Shown here piece after piece: positions 16,850 through 26,286 of a DNA stretch of 33,886 bases. The stretch lies in contig JAITLW010000102.1 of NCBI GenBank assembly GCA_031277715.1, positions 1 through 33,886 on the forward strand, written 5' to 3'. Position 1 is the first letter of the stretch; each line of letters starts with the position of its first letter. The notes below the pieces were generated by a model. That model made no database searches. It saw only the letters and a program-made list of their open reading frames with translations, and was not told the DNA's origin. The translations under genes and the position numbers were made by a program. Source of the DNA: Sphingobacterium sp. (GTDB lineage Bacteria; Bacteroidota; Bacteroidia; Sphingobacteriales; Sphingobacteriaceae).

Positions 16850-17752
16850 CTAATCTCGCAGCGTCTTAGAAAGCCAATTTGTACAACGACCAAACCACTC
16901 TTCAAAACTCGGATCTGTTAGAAAACCATGCTCACCATAGGCATACAAATGCATTTCGGTAGAAACTTTTTGTTTTAGCAAAGCTTGATAAAAGACAATC
17001 GAATTATTGACAGGAACCACACTATCTCCAGTAGCATGTACCAGAAAAGTCGGGGGAGTATCCTTATCTACATGCAATTCATTAGAATAGAATTCAATTT
17101 TATTAGACGCTGGTGTTGAGCCTAAAAGATTGTTTCTAGACCCTAAATGTGTCATATCTGCACGCATACTAATAATAGGGTTAACTAAAATCGCAAAATC
17201 AGGTCTTAGTGATGTTTTTTCGGTATTAGGAACATAAGAATGGTCGAAATGAACTGCGGCTGTAGATGCGGCATGCCCTCCTGCCGAAAATCCCATGACC
17301 CCAATTTTGGCGACATTCACTCCCCAGTCAGTGGCATTATCTCTAACCAGCTTTATTGCCATTTGGACATCCTGTAGAGGACCCAGAGAGTGATCCTGCA
17401 GAATTTTTCCATCGGGCAACCGATATCGCAAAACGAATGCTGTAATCCCCAGTTTATTAAAGGCTTTTGCAATCTCTGCTCCTTCTCTTTTTGTAAGTAG
17501 CAAATGATAACCTCCCCCTGGACAAATAATCACCCCGATTCCATTCTGTCTATTTTTGTCCGGTAAAAAAACAGTTAGACTGGGTTCGGATACAAACTTG
17601 GTAATGGTGTCAACGCTTGTATTACTAAAGTCCTGTTCTCGATTTTTACTGGGTAACGAATTGGGAATATCTCCGGCATAAAGCGGCACTCTCTCCTGCG
17701 ATTGAGCATTAAAAAATATCGTCGTAAAAAACACAAAAAAGAATACCCGCAT
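16850..17752 (-). CDS. Secreted alpha/beta-hydrolase, probable carbohydrate esterase
   Basis: 300 residues from ATG 17752; the longer frame starts with TTG at 17770 and adds nothing before the signal peptide MRVFFFVFFTTIFFNAQSQ. Alpha/beta-hydrolase motifs: oxyanion segment CPGGGYHLL, nucleophile elbow GFSAGGHA (Ser about 156), acid in ATGDSVVP (Asp about 243), and His in YGEHGF (about 275). The pattern matches the BD-FAE/acetylxylan-esterase-like group often found with glycan-degrading genes. It probably removes acetyl or other acyl groups from the target glycan in the periplasm. It is the last gene of the right unit, 56 bases after the phosphodiester glycosidase gene and just before the terminator. 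Peptidase activity is a less likely alternative for this fold. Confidence 0.9.
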   Translation of the reverse strand: MRVFFFVFFTTIFFNAQSQERVPLYAGDIPNSLPSKNREQDFSNTSVDTITKFVSEPSLTVFLPDKNRQNGIGVIICPGGGYHLLLTKREGAEIAKAFNKLGITAFVLRYRLPDGKILQDHSLGPLQDVQMAIKLVRDNATDWGVNVAKIGVMGFSAGGHAASTAAVHFDHSYVPNTEKTSLRPDFAILVNPIISMRADMTHLGSRNNLLGSTPASNKIEFYSNELHVDKDTPPTFLVHATGDSVVPVNNSIVFYQALLKQKVSTEMHLYAYGEHGFLTDPSFEEWFGRCTNWLSKTLRD

Positions 17753-17808
17753 AATTTTAATAATTAACAAGAGCGTAAATCGCTAAAAACTTTACAACAT
17801 GCTTAATA

Positions 17809-19107
17809 TTAATTAATCGTAACTACCGTAGCAACAGCACGTTGCCTGGCTCCATTGGGATTTGGATTGACCGGAGTGTCCACTTCCCCTCCTTTGATCA
17901 ATGGCTTGCCATTGATCAACATGCAGCTTGAACCTCCTCCATCCAGATGTATCGCATCATAACAACCAAGCTTGACCAGCTCTCGCCCCACCTCTTCCCA
18001 AGTATAACCGCCCAGCCCATCAAAACCATTCCCTTGATTGATATAGACGATCATTTTGTTATCACTCGTCAAACCTATAGCAGAACGCGGTCGATTGGCT
18101 GATCCATCGCCAGTAATAAGCTCCTGTTTCATTTTCTCAAAAGGCACAACTTTGCCATCCTTGGCTGCTATAGGACCAGCCCCACAAGCAGTATATGCTC
18201 TCCAATTACGCCCATTTGCGGGAAAGGAAAAGGAAGGTTTAGGCTGTGGAGACTCCCCTTCTATATTTGCCGCTGGAGCTGGATACGCATAGGTAGGCGC
18301 ATTGATACCGTCTGTATACACCCAGTTGATTTCCATCGGACCGTTTCTCTCCATCCCGATAGCAGACCGCGTCATATAGTAGGTTTTCCCCAGCCTATCT
18401 GTCGAACTGGTATTGTGCCGTACTGTGGTTCCCTCTTTGATCAAAAGACTTACGCCATACATCCCCTGTGTGTCAGAATAGGTAAAATATCCTGAATTGA
18501 TAAGAACACTAGGTTTTTGGCCTGCGGGCAACTGATCATAGAATGCGGATGGCACTTTCACCCCCGTAGCTTCACCGATAACATTGAACTTATAATCCTT
18601 GGCAAGATCCACCAATGCAAAATAAGCTATCCCTGTCTTTTCCTGCATCGTGATATTCTTAAATAACTTGATGTGTGCTGGGAGCTCCCCAAATGATGTA
18701 TCTTCCATCCAGCCGCTATAATCTGTGGCTTTAGCCTCACCAGTGATGGTATATACCTGCTGATGGGTATTATTATTGATGTTTAATGAGTACGGAACCA
18801 GTAAATCAAAGCTGGATTGTAAGGTCCTGAGCCGGACTTTTCCTGCCAGCTCAAAATCCAGATTCATTTTTTTGAGCTGTACTGGATGAGCAAAACTGAT
18901 GGTAATTTTTTTATTGGCATCGTCGATTTTGACGGAAGCATCTGGATAGTCCTTAACCTTTACGTTGATAAAAGGCTTCTCTACCGGAGTCTCTTTATTT
19001 TCGGTCGTAGGGGGGGGCACTTCCTCACCCGTTTTTGACTTACTGCATGAAGCGGCAAATAAAACCGCAGATAATAAAAACAGCTTAATCACAACATTCA
19101 TTTTCAT
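17809..19107 (-). CDS. Phosphodiester glycosidase family lipoprotein (NAGPA/DUF2233)
   Basis: 432 residues with a lipoprotein signal (LFAASC, Cys about 21). Residues about 45-125 form an Ig-like, DUF5018-like beta domain (FINVKVKDYPDASVKIDD). Residues about 150-432 match the NAGPA/DUF2233 fold: SVLINSGYF early on, PRSAIGLTSDNKMIVYIN, and the diagnostic LDGGGSSCM at about 388-396 (Asp389). The family is named for the enzyme that removes GlcNAc from GlcNAc-1-phospho-mannose diesters. Bacterial members are glycosidases acting on sugar-1-phosphodiesters, so the local substrate probably contains one (inference). It is probably anchored to the outer membrane or periplasmic face. It sits 21 bases after the rhamnosidase gene in the same operon. 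Confidence 0.9.
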   Translation of the reverse strand: MKMNVVIKLFLLSAVLFAASCSKSKTGEEVPPPTTENKETPVEKPFINVKVKDYPDASVKIDDANKKITISFAHPVQLKKMNLDFELAGKVRLRTLQSSFDLLVPYSLNINNNTHQQVYTITGEAKATDYSGWMEDTSFGELPAHIKLFKNITMQEKTGIAYFALVDLAKDYKFNVIGEATGVKVPSAFYDQLPAGQKPSVLINSGYFTYSDTQGMYGVSLLIKEGTTVRHNTSSTDRLGKTYYMTRSAIGMERNGPMEINWVYTDGINAPTYAYPAPAANIEGESPQPKPSFSFPANGRNWRAYTACGAGPIAAKDGKVVPFEKMKQELITGDGSANRPRSAIGLTSDNKMIVYINQGNGFDGLGGYTWEEVGRELVKLGCYDAIHLDGGGSSCMLINGKPLIKGGEVDTPVNPNPNGARQRAVATVVTIN

Positions 19108-19128
19108 ACAATTTAACAGTCATTAATT

Positions 19129-21900
19129 TTAGTTTTTAAAAACGTATTCTCCGGGTTGCAATTCTATAATATTATAGCCATGCTCTGCTGGAAGCAAGCG
19201 TACTTTTGCCTTTTGTTGCAAAACCAGGGAACCATCCTCTTTTGGGATTTTTAACAAGGCAGTCGTATTGGGCGGTACCGTGACATCGAGCACAAGTGTC
19301 CCTTCTCTACGCTCCCAATGGCTCTTGATAAGCCCCATAGGCGATATAAAATCAGTCTTTGCCCATTTTATATCGGTATCTGTTGCTTTAGGAATCTGTA
19401 TATAAAAGGTTTTATATCCGGGGGATGACGGTTTTATACCCGATAGGCCGTCGATATACCAAGCGCCGGGATAGAGAAAAGAACTGTGCAATAAAGAATG
19501 CCCCCGAAGATCCTTTTCCCACATCTCCCAAATAGTAGTAGCATCATTGTCACGCATATAGCCCCAGCTTGGATAAGAAGTCTGTTTCAGCATACTGTAT
19601 ACAAGATCATTCCGATGTATCGAACGTAAGTATTTAAACAATATAGCTCCTCCAGTAATACCGGCATGAATATGCCCCTTCCGTTTTACCAAGATTTCAT
19701 GTTCCAATTGCTGCTGTACATTTTTGACATCTTCTGCCGGAACGACTTCCGCCAGGAGGGCCAAGGACTGATTCGACATAGAACCGTCAGCATAAACATA
19801 ATTCTTGTAAAAATGAGAATTGATCGCTGCAGAGGTTCTTTCCGCTTGAGCCCGCCATATTTTGGCCTGTTCTTCATTTCCGATTTCCTGAGCGATCCGG
19901 GCCGCTGTACGAAGGTTATAAACCCGGTACATATTGTTGAAACAGATATTCTCCGGTTTTTTATTATTCATTCCTTCAGCTGTCGCATTGGGCCACAACC
20001 AATCGCCCAAAAAATCCCAGTCTCCGCCATAGGGCTGTAAGAGATCATCCTTCACATGTGCCTCCAGAAAATTCAGCCAACCTTTGATAAGATCAAAATT
20101 ATCCTCCAATATTTTATGGTCACCATACTGTTGATAATAGCTCCAAGGGAGAGTAACTACAATCCCACCCCAGGCCGGGCCTCCTCCTCCCCAATAGGTG
20201 GGTGCTGTATGTGGCAGAATACCTGTATTGAAGATCCGGCCACTGCTCGTTTTCTTTCTTGCCCAGTTAGAATCATTCATATTCCCAACCATCGGCTCGG
20301 TGCCCTGTACGTCCTGCCAATCCTCCATCCATTTGGCATAAAAAGGTGCCATCTGATAATTCAACATTCCAGTTTCACTAGTAGCATGTGCATCTCCTCC
20401 ATATCCCATGCGTTCGCGTTGTGGACAATCGACAATCATACCTCCTAAGGATAAGTTGTCAAAAGTCCAAAGGGTACGGTCGTATATCCAATTCTGCAAA
20501 CTATCCGAGCAGACAAAAGTACTGGCCGGAGCATACCCTGTCCGTATAGCCCAACCTTTGATATCTTCGAGAGAAGGCTTAGACGTAACCCCCTTTATCG
20601 TAATCCAGCGACCCGAACTGTAGTTAAACCTATTTTTGAACGTCCCCGTCCCCGAAGCATCCACAACATAGGCACTCCGATTGTTGAACGTCATTTCATC
20701 CTGCCGACGTTCAGAAAATAGAAAGTCAATTCTTTTGCCAGGAGTTCCTTTAACAATGAGCTGGGTCCAACCGGCAAAATTCACTCCCATATCCACACGG
20801 TAATCCCCATTGGGCGATGCTTCAATAGAAACCGGCTTCATTTCCCGAAACAAAACATTGCCTTCGACCTGCTGGGATGATAGGCTAATATTAGGATAAT
20901 AGACGGTTGCTTTTTTCCAGGATTGATCGTCATAACCTAGCTCATTCCAATTCGGGATTTCAAGATTCGCATCATATAGCTCGCCGCCAAAGTTGCGTGG
21001 AGACCAGTTGCCCAGGAGCTTATTGGGACTGGGATGAGTCTTCCAATTCCCATCGGTCTTAATCTCTCCGACCACCTCTTTCGAAGCATTATAAAGAGTG
21101 GCCTGTGCACGTACTATAGCTCCTCGCGGTCTGTCTTCTCGCAAATAAGGAGCATAGATGGACCAGCCTGCCCCCAACCAAAAGGAGATGGTATTAGTTC
21201 CTTTGCGCAAGGCTTTACTGATGTCATACCCTATATACCGCGCTCTTTTGCCATGGTCTGTTGCCGCTGGCGCAAGTACAGGATTTCCTATCTTCTGCCC
21301 ATTCACATACAGTTCATGAAAACCTATTGAGGCCACATATATACGTGCCTCAGATGGCTGTTCCTCCAGATAGACATTCTTCCTGAACCAAGGGTCGTAT
21401 ACATTATAATCGGACTGACTAGCATCATAAGCTTCGGATGTGCCGATCCAGTCAGCAGTCCAATCGGCATTGGAGAACAGCCCAGTCACCCAGTGACCCG
21501 TAGGACTAAAATCAGATATCTTCCCTTTTTCGTCCTTGACGGCTACGCTCCAGTAGTACTTTCTATCGGGATGCAGCTTCTTTCCGGAATAGACAATATG
21601 CTGTGTGGCATCCGAATCAACCCATCCGCTGTCCCAGACATCGCCCCGGCCCCGGGTCAAAGCAACGGAGTCTTCATCCACCAAAATCTTATAGCCTGTT
21701 TGCCGTTGTCCATAACGGCTCTTATCAGTCGCATGCAGTTGCCAGCCCAGCCTAGGCCTCAGATCATCGATTCCTATAGGATCTATCAAATATGCACAGG
21801 TAAGATGGCCGGGAACAACCGACGCCACAGAATTTGCTACTACCAGATTAATCTGATAGCAGCAAATCATTAGTAAAAGAATTATCTTAAATCTCGACAT
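19129..21900 (-). CDS. GH78 alpha-L-rhamnosidase, secreted
   Basis: 923 residues from ATG 21900, which gives the signal peptide MSRFKIILLLMICCYQ; the upstream Met at 21945 would overlap the previous gene by 32 bases. The GH78 layout is complete: N-terminal beta domain with RPRLGWQL, rhamnosidase N domain around YVASIGFHELYVNGQKIG, an (alpha/alpha)6 catalytic domain with DCPQRERMGYGGDAHATSE, and a C-terminal beta domain. The motif holds Asp491, Glu496 and Asp503, spaced as in characterised GH78 enzymes; the general acid is expected to be Glu496. The segment TTIWEMWEKDL (Glu792/Glu795) holds the expected general base. It removes terminal alpha-L-rhamnose from glycans or glycosides in the periplasm. 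It lies 13 bases after the DUF4998-F5/8C gene. This is the strongest substrate clue in the window. Confidence 0.95.
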   Translation of the reverse strand: MSRFKIILLLMICCYQINLVVANSVASVVPGHLTCAYLIDPIGIDDLRPRLGWQLHATDKSRYGQRQTGYKILVDEDSVALTRGRGDVWDSGWVDSDATQHIVYSGKKLHPDRKYYWSVAVKDEKGKISDFSPTGHWVTGLFSNADWTADWIGTSEAYDASQSDYNVYDPWFRKNVYLEEQPSEARIYVASIGFHELYVNGQKIGNPVLAPAATDHGKRARYIGYDISKALRKGTNTISFWLGAGWSIYAPYLREDRPRGAIVRAQATLYNASKEVVGEIKTDGNWKTHPSPNKLLGNWSPRNFGGELYDANLEIPNWNELGYDDQSWKKATVYYPNISLSSQQVEGNVLFREMKPVSIEASPNGDYRVDMGVNFAGWTQLIVKGTPGKRIDFLFSERRQDEMTFNNRSAYVVDASGTGTFKNRFNYSSGRWITIKGVTSKPSLEDIKGWAIRTGYAPASTFVCSDSLQNWIYDRTLWTFDNLSLGGMIVDCPQRERMGYGGDAHATSETGMLNYQMAPFYAKWMEDWQDVQGTEPMVGNMNDSNWARKKTSSGRIFNTGILPHTAPTYWGGGGPAWGGIVVTLPWSYYQQYGDHKILEDNFDLIKGWLNFLEAHVKDDLLQPYGGDWDFLGDWLWPNATAEGMNNKKPENICFNNMYRVYNLRTAARIAQEIGNEEQAKIWRAQAERTSAAINSHFYKNYVYADGSMSNQSLALLAEVVPAEDVKNVQQQLEHEILVKRKGHIHAGITGGAILFKYLRSIHRNDLVYSMLKQTSYPSWGYMRDNDATTIWEMWEKDLRGHSLLHSSFLYPGAWYIDGLSGIKPSSPGYKTFYIQIPKATDTDIKWAKTDFISPMGLIKSHWERREGTLVLDVTVPPNTTALLKIPKEDGSLVLQQKAKVRLLPAEHGYNIIELQPGEYVFKN

Positions 21901-21913
21901 TATATCTTTTCGT

Positions 21914-23056
21914 TTATAAACTAGCGGCTTTCCCATAAACCGCAACCTCTGCCAAATGGCTGTATTTTTGTGGGCCTGCTGTCATATATATCCTAAAATG
22001 CCTAGCGGATATTGCGGTCTGTGGCACGAAGAACTGAGGTTCATCGATGTCTGCAAATGTGAAACTGCCATGGTCAGTCCAATCCGTCCCATTATTACTA
22101 CTCTGAATAATAAACTTGTTGAAATCTTCTTTATTAAACTTACCAGGACGGGCAGTGAGCACTATTTTCTCAACAAGAATCTTTTTCTTCATATCATAAG
22201 CCAGCCAATGCGGGAATGGGACCATTGTCTCTGTATGCTTACTATGCCAGAACGTATTGACATCACCATCAAGAGTTTTTTCGGGAGGACCACCGCCTAC
22301 CGGTATCTGTGCTGTGGCCTCGAAAGAGCTAGCTGTAACCGTCCATAATCGACGGTCCAGTGCTACCGATGGAAAGCGACTTTCCAGAGCAACGCTAAAA
22401 GTATCTACACTCAGTTCATTCGGAAGGAACAGTGCCTGATACTGATATCCAGTAGAGAAAAAATCGAAATCGGTAATAAACGTTTTCTTTTCTGTGGAAG
22501 AAATCAGGACAGACTTCTCCTTGCCTTCATTGTTTCGATAAATGACACGGGTACCTATCATTCCGTTCTGAATATCGGGTGTCCCCCAGTTGATGAGAAG
22601 CCCCTCGTTCTCAACAATCCGGTCCTCGACAATCACACTGTTAGACAGGTAGGAACTATACACATCGTCATACACTATCCCATGCACCTCAAGAGGTACA
22701 GAACGGCGCATATCCCGATCATAAGTGTGGACAATGAAATTGTAATTACCCTCAAGAAGTGGCTGTATGCTGAGAGAAGACGAATCTTTACGCTCCGAAA
22801 GATCCATTTCGACAGAATCTGCATAATTATTCCAAAACACACGAATCTTGTTTACAGCAGGGTCTTTCGTATTACGCCAACCCAGCACCACTCGATTATG
22901 GCCAGAATGCGCAACGACAGACTGTATTTTACCGGGGTATTTCGATCCATTAGGAACTACATGCTCCGCGTAGATATCGTGCATGTTCTTACAGCCCGAA
23001 AGACATACCGATATGAACAGGAATAGATATCCGACTACTTTTAGTTGATTTTTCAT
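21914..23056 (-). CDS. DUF4998 plus F5/8C (discoidin) surface lipoprotein
   Basis: 380 residues, lipoprotein signal ending CLSGC (Cys about 22). Residues about 23-225 are a DUF4998-type region with two Ig-like repeats (YPGKIQSVVAHSGHNRVVLGW and later LLINWGTP). Residues about 235-378 form an F5/8 type C module: LDGDVNTFWHSKH, HWLAYDMKKKILVEKIVLTA, ARHFRIYMTAG, LAEVAVYG. F5/8C modules commonly bind galactose-type or other sugars, so this is probably a surface glycan-binding protein. The paralogue at 8288-7605 lacks this C-terminal module. Gene spacing is 41 bases upstream and 13 bases downstream, consistent with a single operon. Confidence 0.9.
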   Translation of the reverse strand: MKNQLKVVGYLFLFISVCLSGCKNMHDIYAEHVVPNGSKYPGKIQSVVAHSGHNRVVLGWRNTKDPAVNKIRVFWNNYADSVEMDLSERKDSSSLSIQPLLEGNYNFIVHTYDRDMRRSVPLEVHGIVYDDVYSSYLSNSVIVEDRIVENEGLLINWGTPDIQNGMIGTRVIYRNNEGKEKSVLISSTEKKTFITDFDFFSTGYQYQALFLPNELSVDTFSVALESRFPSVALDRRLWTVTASSFEATAQIPVGGGPPEKTLDGDVNTFWHSKHTETMVPFPHWLAYDMKKKILVEKIVLTARPGKFNKEDFNKFIIQSSNNGTDWTDHGSFTFADIDEPQFFVPQTAISARHFRIYMTAGPQKYSHLAEVAVYGKAASL

Positions 23057-23097
23057 CTATTTAAATTTGTTTTTTAGTTGTACCAAGACAATCAAGC

Positions 23098-24318
23098 TTA
23101 TTTTGCTTCCTGTCCAAACAATGATATCTCAGCAATAATAACCTGCCCACGCTCCGATGGTCCATTATATGTTTCCAGCGTCCTGAACCGTATAAAACGC
23201 ACGGGCACCCATGGATTCGGGATTTCATCAGTAGGCAATAATTCAAAATTTTCCCCCTGTACATTGGCATATTGACGGTCTTCAGCCGTAATAGCCCCCT
23301 GCCCTGATGGTTTGACAGACTCGAACCTACCCAGTAACACCCAATCACCTCCAGCCAGATCATCTTTTGGATTCATACTATTCGATCCGTAGAGTTCAAA
23401 TTTCTTGACTGCACTTCCCGTATACTCATTTTTTATCCTGTGGTGGACTTTGATACGGCTTAAGGTCGCACTCCGTTTGAGATTAGCAGTGAATGTCTGA
23501 GGCATAAGCGAAGTGTGCGTGTTGGCAAAAATATTACTGTTTTCGACATTAGTGATCCCATCCCACAAACCAGTTATCGCATATCTCCCTGCATTATCTT
23601 CTGCAGGTGCGAAAGCATCGGAAGCGAGATTAAATACACCATAGGGCTTTGGAATCATATATTCAAATAGTGGCGTCAAAGTCGAAATCAACGTATCGGA
23701 TGTATTGCCCCAGCGGTCGCGTATATAGGTACCCACTTTTATAGGTTTGGGACTAAGACCGGTATGGGAAAATACACCACCACTATTTTTACTATAAAAG
23801 GTCTGCAGAGCTGTCCAATCTCCATTATTAAGCGTATCCGCAATCAGGCAGAATGCAAAATCCTTTTTATGGGGATTTTCGTAAAATACCCGAACACCAC
23901 CAAACCCTTCGCTCAGAGCCAAATCATGAAAAGCCTGCCGTACGGGAGCTTCTTCGGGAGCAACCTGTACAACCAGCGGTGCCGAGGATTTTTCATTACG
24001 CCCAACACTAAACAGTTTAACAGCGTATTCACCCTGGCTACCAAAACCATCCAACAGTAAGGTGTCCGTATACAGCGATGCCTTGGTTTCGCGAATCACC
24101 CCAGGCCGGATTTCATACTCGGCTTTTACATACAAAAAGTTTTTGTCGTCAGGCACCTCATAGTACAAAACTGCTCCCCCAGGTCTATTTTTTACGCTCA
24201 CATTCTTGACCGCCTGTGGCGCTGGCAAAGTATCATCAATACTGATAGAAACCTGCTCTTCTTTACAGGATATCAATAGTAGAAGAGCGAATATTTTAAT
24301 CCAGAATAAATTTTTCAT
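23098..24318 (-). CDS. DUF4959/DUF5126/DUF5000-type surface lipoprotein (right unit)
   Basis: 406 residues, signal ending LLLISC (Cys about 18). Same order of parts as the protein at 9770-8421: an Ig-like DUF4959-type domain (GGAVLYYEVPDDKNFLYVKA), a DUF5126-like domain (GFGGVRVFYENPHKKDFAFC, IRDRWGNTSDTL), and a discoidin-like DUF5000 domain (ATLSRIKVHHRI, VKKFELYGSN, VRFIRFRTLETY, IAEISLFGQ). It is probably a surface glycan-binding protein working with SusD, 26 bases upstream. No catalytic motif is seen. Compared with the middle-unit paralogue it is about 40 residues shorter, mostly in the linker and DUF5000 regions. Confidence 0.85.
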   Translation of the reverse strand: MKNLFWIKIFALLLLISCKEEQVSISIDDTLPAPQAVKNVSVKNRPGGAVLYYEVPDDKNFLYVKAEYEIRPGVIRETKASLYTDTLLLDGFGSQGEYAVKLFSVGRNEKSSAPLVVQVAPEEAPVRQAFHDLALSEGFGGVRVFYENPHKKDFAFCLIADTLNNGDWTALQTFYSKNSGGVFSHTGLSPKPIKVGTYIRDRWGNTSDTLISTLTPLFEYMIPKPYGVFNLASDAFAPAEDNAGRYAITGLWDGITNVENSNIFANTHTSLMPQTFTANLKRSATLSRIKVHHRIKNEYTGSAVKKFELYGSNSMNPKDDLAGGDWVLLGRFESVKPSGQGAITAEDRQYANVQGENFELLPTDEIPNPWVPVRFIRFRTLETYNGPSERGQVIIAEISLFGQEAK

Positions 24319-24344
24319 CGTTCATTTTCTTTAAGTTCCAACAG

Positions 24345-26264
24345 CTATCTCCATCCGATATTCTGTACCAGATTATTATTTATGGTTAAATTAGTAATGC
24401 TTAATGGCCAAAAATAATCTTTGGCTGTAAACGTCTGCTTGGCCAGTAGTACCTTTCTGTAGAAGTCCTGTGGAGCAGACTGCGTCATATCCCAAGCTTG
24501 GATTGGGGTATTGTAATAATCCGGAGCTGTCTTCCACCTTCTGATATCCCAAAACCGATGGCCTTCGAAAGCCAGTTCATTAAGCCGTTCCTGATGGATA
24601 ATCTGTCGCAGTCCGTTCTGTGACCTGAACTTGGTAGGATTAAGGGCATAATTAGTCCACGCGTCTTCTACCTCAGGTATCCCGGCTCTTTTTCGTACCC
24701 TATTTAAGTAATCAAGAGCCTTGATCCTATTTTGTTCACTATCGTTTGCTTCATTTACCGCTTCTGCGTAGAGCAGGAACAAATCACTCAACCGAATCAA
24801 AGGCCATGGATAAGCCACGGTAGAATAGGTGGTCACATTAAGCATTGTATTTTGAAAATTTACATATTTCTTGATGAAATAACCTGTTATAGGTCCATCC
24901 TCTGAGCCCCGTTTTTGGTGTACCTGCCCTTTTCGGGCGGCAACAGCATATAAGTTCGTTGGATTAGCATCATCAAAAACCCCTTCTCCATACCAAATAC
25001 CGGTATCAAAGCCCAGATACGCATAAAATCGGGGTTCGCGGTCAAAATGCATTTTTATAGTCTGGCTTCCCTCCCGCATATAGCGCCGATATGCAGCCCC
25101 TACAGTCTGAATATCGTACCGGTCTTTATAGTTCCAAGTGCGGTCTTCAGCTATCGGCAAACCGTTCTTGGAATAGAACTGTTCAGCGACTTTAATTGGA
25201 GCCCCTATTACATTCTTTAAATAGGGCGCATCAGGATACCGCGGATCAAAACGAGGCACGGCCAGCTGTTGGGTCAAGTGGTGTACACTTTGGGTATTGG
25301 CCCAAATAATTTCCGAATTCCATCGCTCCGCAAAAGCATTACGTAAGGAAAGCTCCTGCAGCGTCACCTCTGAGAGGTTAAACTGAGGATTGCCGGGGTA
25401 TCTATAAAGTTTCATACCAAGCTCCACCTCACATACCCGGACAGCATCCTCGCACGCTACCAGTGCTTCTTCCCACTTGCTGTTATCTTTGGTTTGACTG
25501 AACAGTTGACGGCCGTCTTTATTGACTAGACCCGCCTGATCCATATTGCCATTAAAGAGCGGGCTCGCCGCCGTAACCAATACTTTAGCCTTTAAGGATA
25601 CGGCTATAGCTTTTGTAATACGTCCCAATTCTTCCGTAGGATTAGAGACTACAGGAGGCAAAACCGGAATCGCTTCGTCTAATAATTCTACGATATAGTC
25701 AAAACACTCGTCTACAGTATTACGGGATACCTTGACCTCCTCAATACCCGCATCGATAGGAAGATTCTGACGTATAATAGGCACAGGTCCGTACATCTTA
25801 ACGAGATAGAAATGATAGTATGCTTTTAAGACCTTAACCTCTGCAATCCATTGATCTCGTTCCCAGGGCTGCAGATCAGCAACATTGTTTATATTCTCTA
25901 AAAAAATGTTGCAATCACGTAATGCAATATAGAGCTGCCCCCAATAATCGACCAGAGGGCTAGATGGACTCTGAAAACCACGGGCGATATTGAAAGCTGC
26001 AAAATTAAAGGTCGGAGCATTAACCGTTTCCAAATTCCAGAGTTCATCCCCTCCTAATAGTCCAGGATCCAGAGAAAGCTGTCCTTCTGTTGGCATATAC
26101 GAATAGCAGGTATACAGAAATTTCTGAGCCTGATTGCGCATCGTAAAGGCATTCTCTAACTTGCTCACTCCATCAGGGACCACATCGAGATAGTTACAGG
26201 AATGTAGCCCTCCTGTAAGGAGCAGTGTAGAAAGAATGATATTTTGTATTATTTTTTTGTTCAT
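24345..26264 (-). CDS. SusD/RagB-family outer membrane lipoprotein (right unit)
   Basis: 639 residues from ATG 26264, which gives a lipoprotein signal (MNKKIIQNIILSTLLLTGG...HSC, Cys about 23); the longer frame from 26321 would overlap susC and adds a polar leader. Mature start NYLDVVPDGVSKLENAF. Core helices WIAEVKVLKAYYHFYLVKMYGP, late signature PLIRLSDLFLLYAEAVNEA, then HQERLNELAFEGHRFWDIRRW, ending QNIGWR. The motif order is the same as in the middle-unit SusD, with clear divergence throughout. By family knowledge it captures glycan over SusC at the outer membrane. It begins 22 bases after the susC stop. Confidence 0.95.
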   Translation of the reverse strand: MNKKIIQNIILSTLLLTGGLHSCNYLDVVPDGVSKLENAFTMRNQAQKFLYTCYSYMPTEGQLSLDPGLLGGDELWNLETVNAPTFNFAAFNIARGFQSPSSPLVDYWGQLYIALRDCNIFLENINNVADLQPWERDQWIAEVKVLKAYYHFYLVKMYGPVPIIRQNLPIDAGIEEVKVSRNTVDECFDYIVELLDEAIPVLPPVVSNPTEELGRITKAIAVSLKAKVLVTAASPLFNGNMDQAGLVNKDGRQLFSQTKDNSKWEEALVACEDAVRVCEVELGMKLYRYPGNPQFNLSEVTLQELSLRNAFAERWNSEIIWANTQSVHHLTQQLAVPRFDPRYPDAPYLKNVIGAPIKVAEQFYSKNGLPIAEDRTWNYKDRYDIQTVGAAYRRYMREGSQTIKMHFDREPRFYAYLGFDTGIWYGEGVFDDANPTNLYAVAARKGQVHQKRGSEDGPITGYFIKKYVNFQNTMLNVTTYSTVAYPWPLIRLSDLFLLYAEAVNEANDSEQNRIKALDYLNRVRKRAGIPEVEDAWTNYALNPTKFRSQNGLRQIIHQERLNELAFEGHRFWDIRRWKTAPDYYNTPIQAWDMTQSAPQDFYRKVLLAKQTFTAKDYFWPLSITNLTINNNLVQNIGWR

Positions 26265-26286
26265 GACGGTAGTATTGGTATTGATT

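Noticed and set aside
19666..20448. Two + strand open frames of 124 and 130 codons inside the rhamnosidase gene
   Set aside because: Antisense to the GH78 catalytic domain with no recognisable protein features; long antisense frames are common opposite strongly biased coding sequence.
21956..22348. 130-codon + strand open frame
   Set aside because: Antisense to the F5/8C domain of the DUF4998 lipoprotein; composition does not look coding.
23061..23363. 100-codon - strand open frame overlapping the DUF4959-type gene
   Set aside because: A second frame over the 3' end of a clear gene, with no domain or start region.
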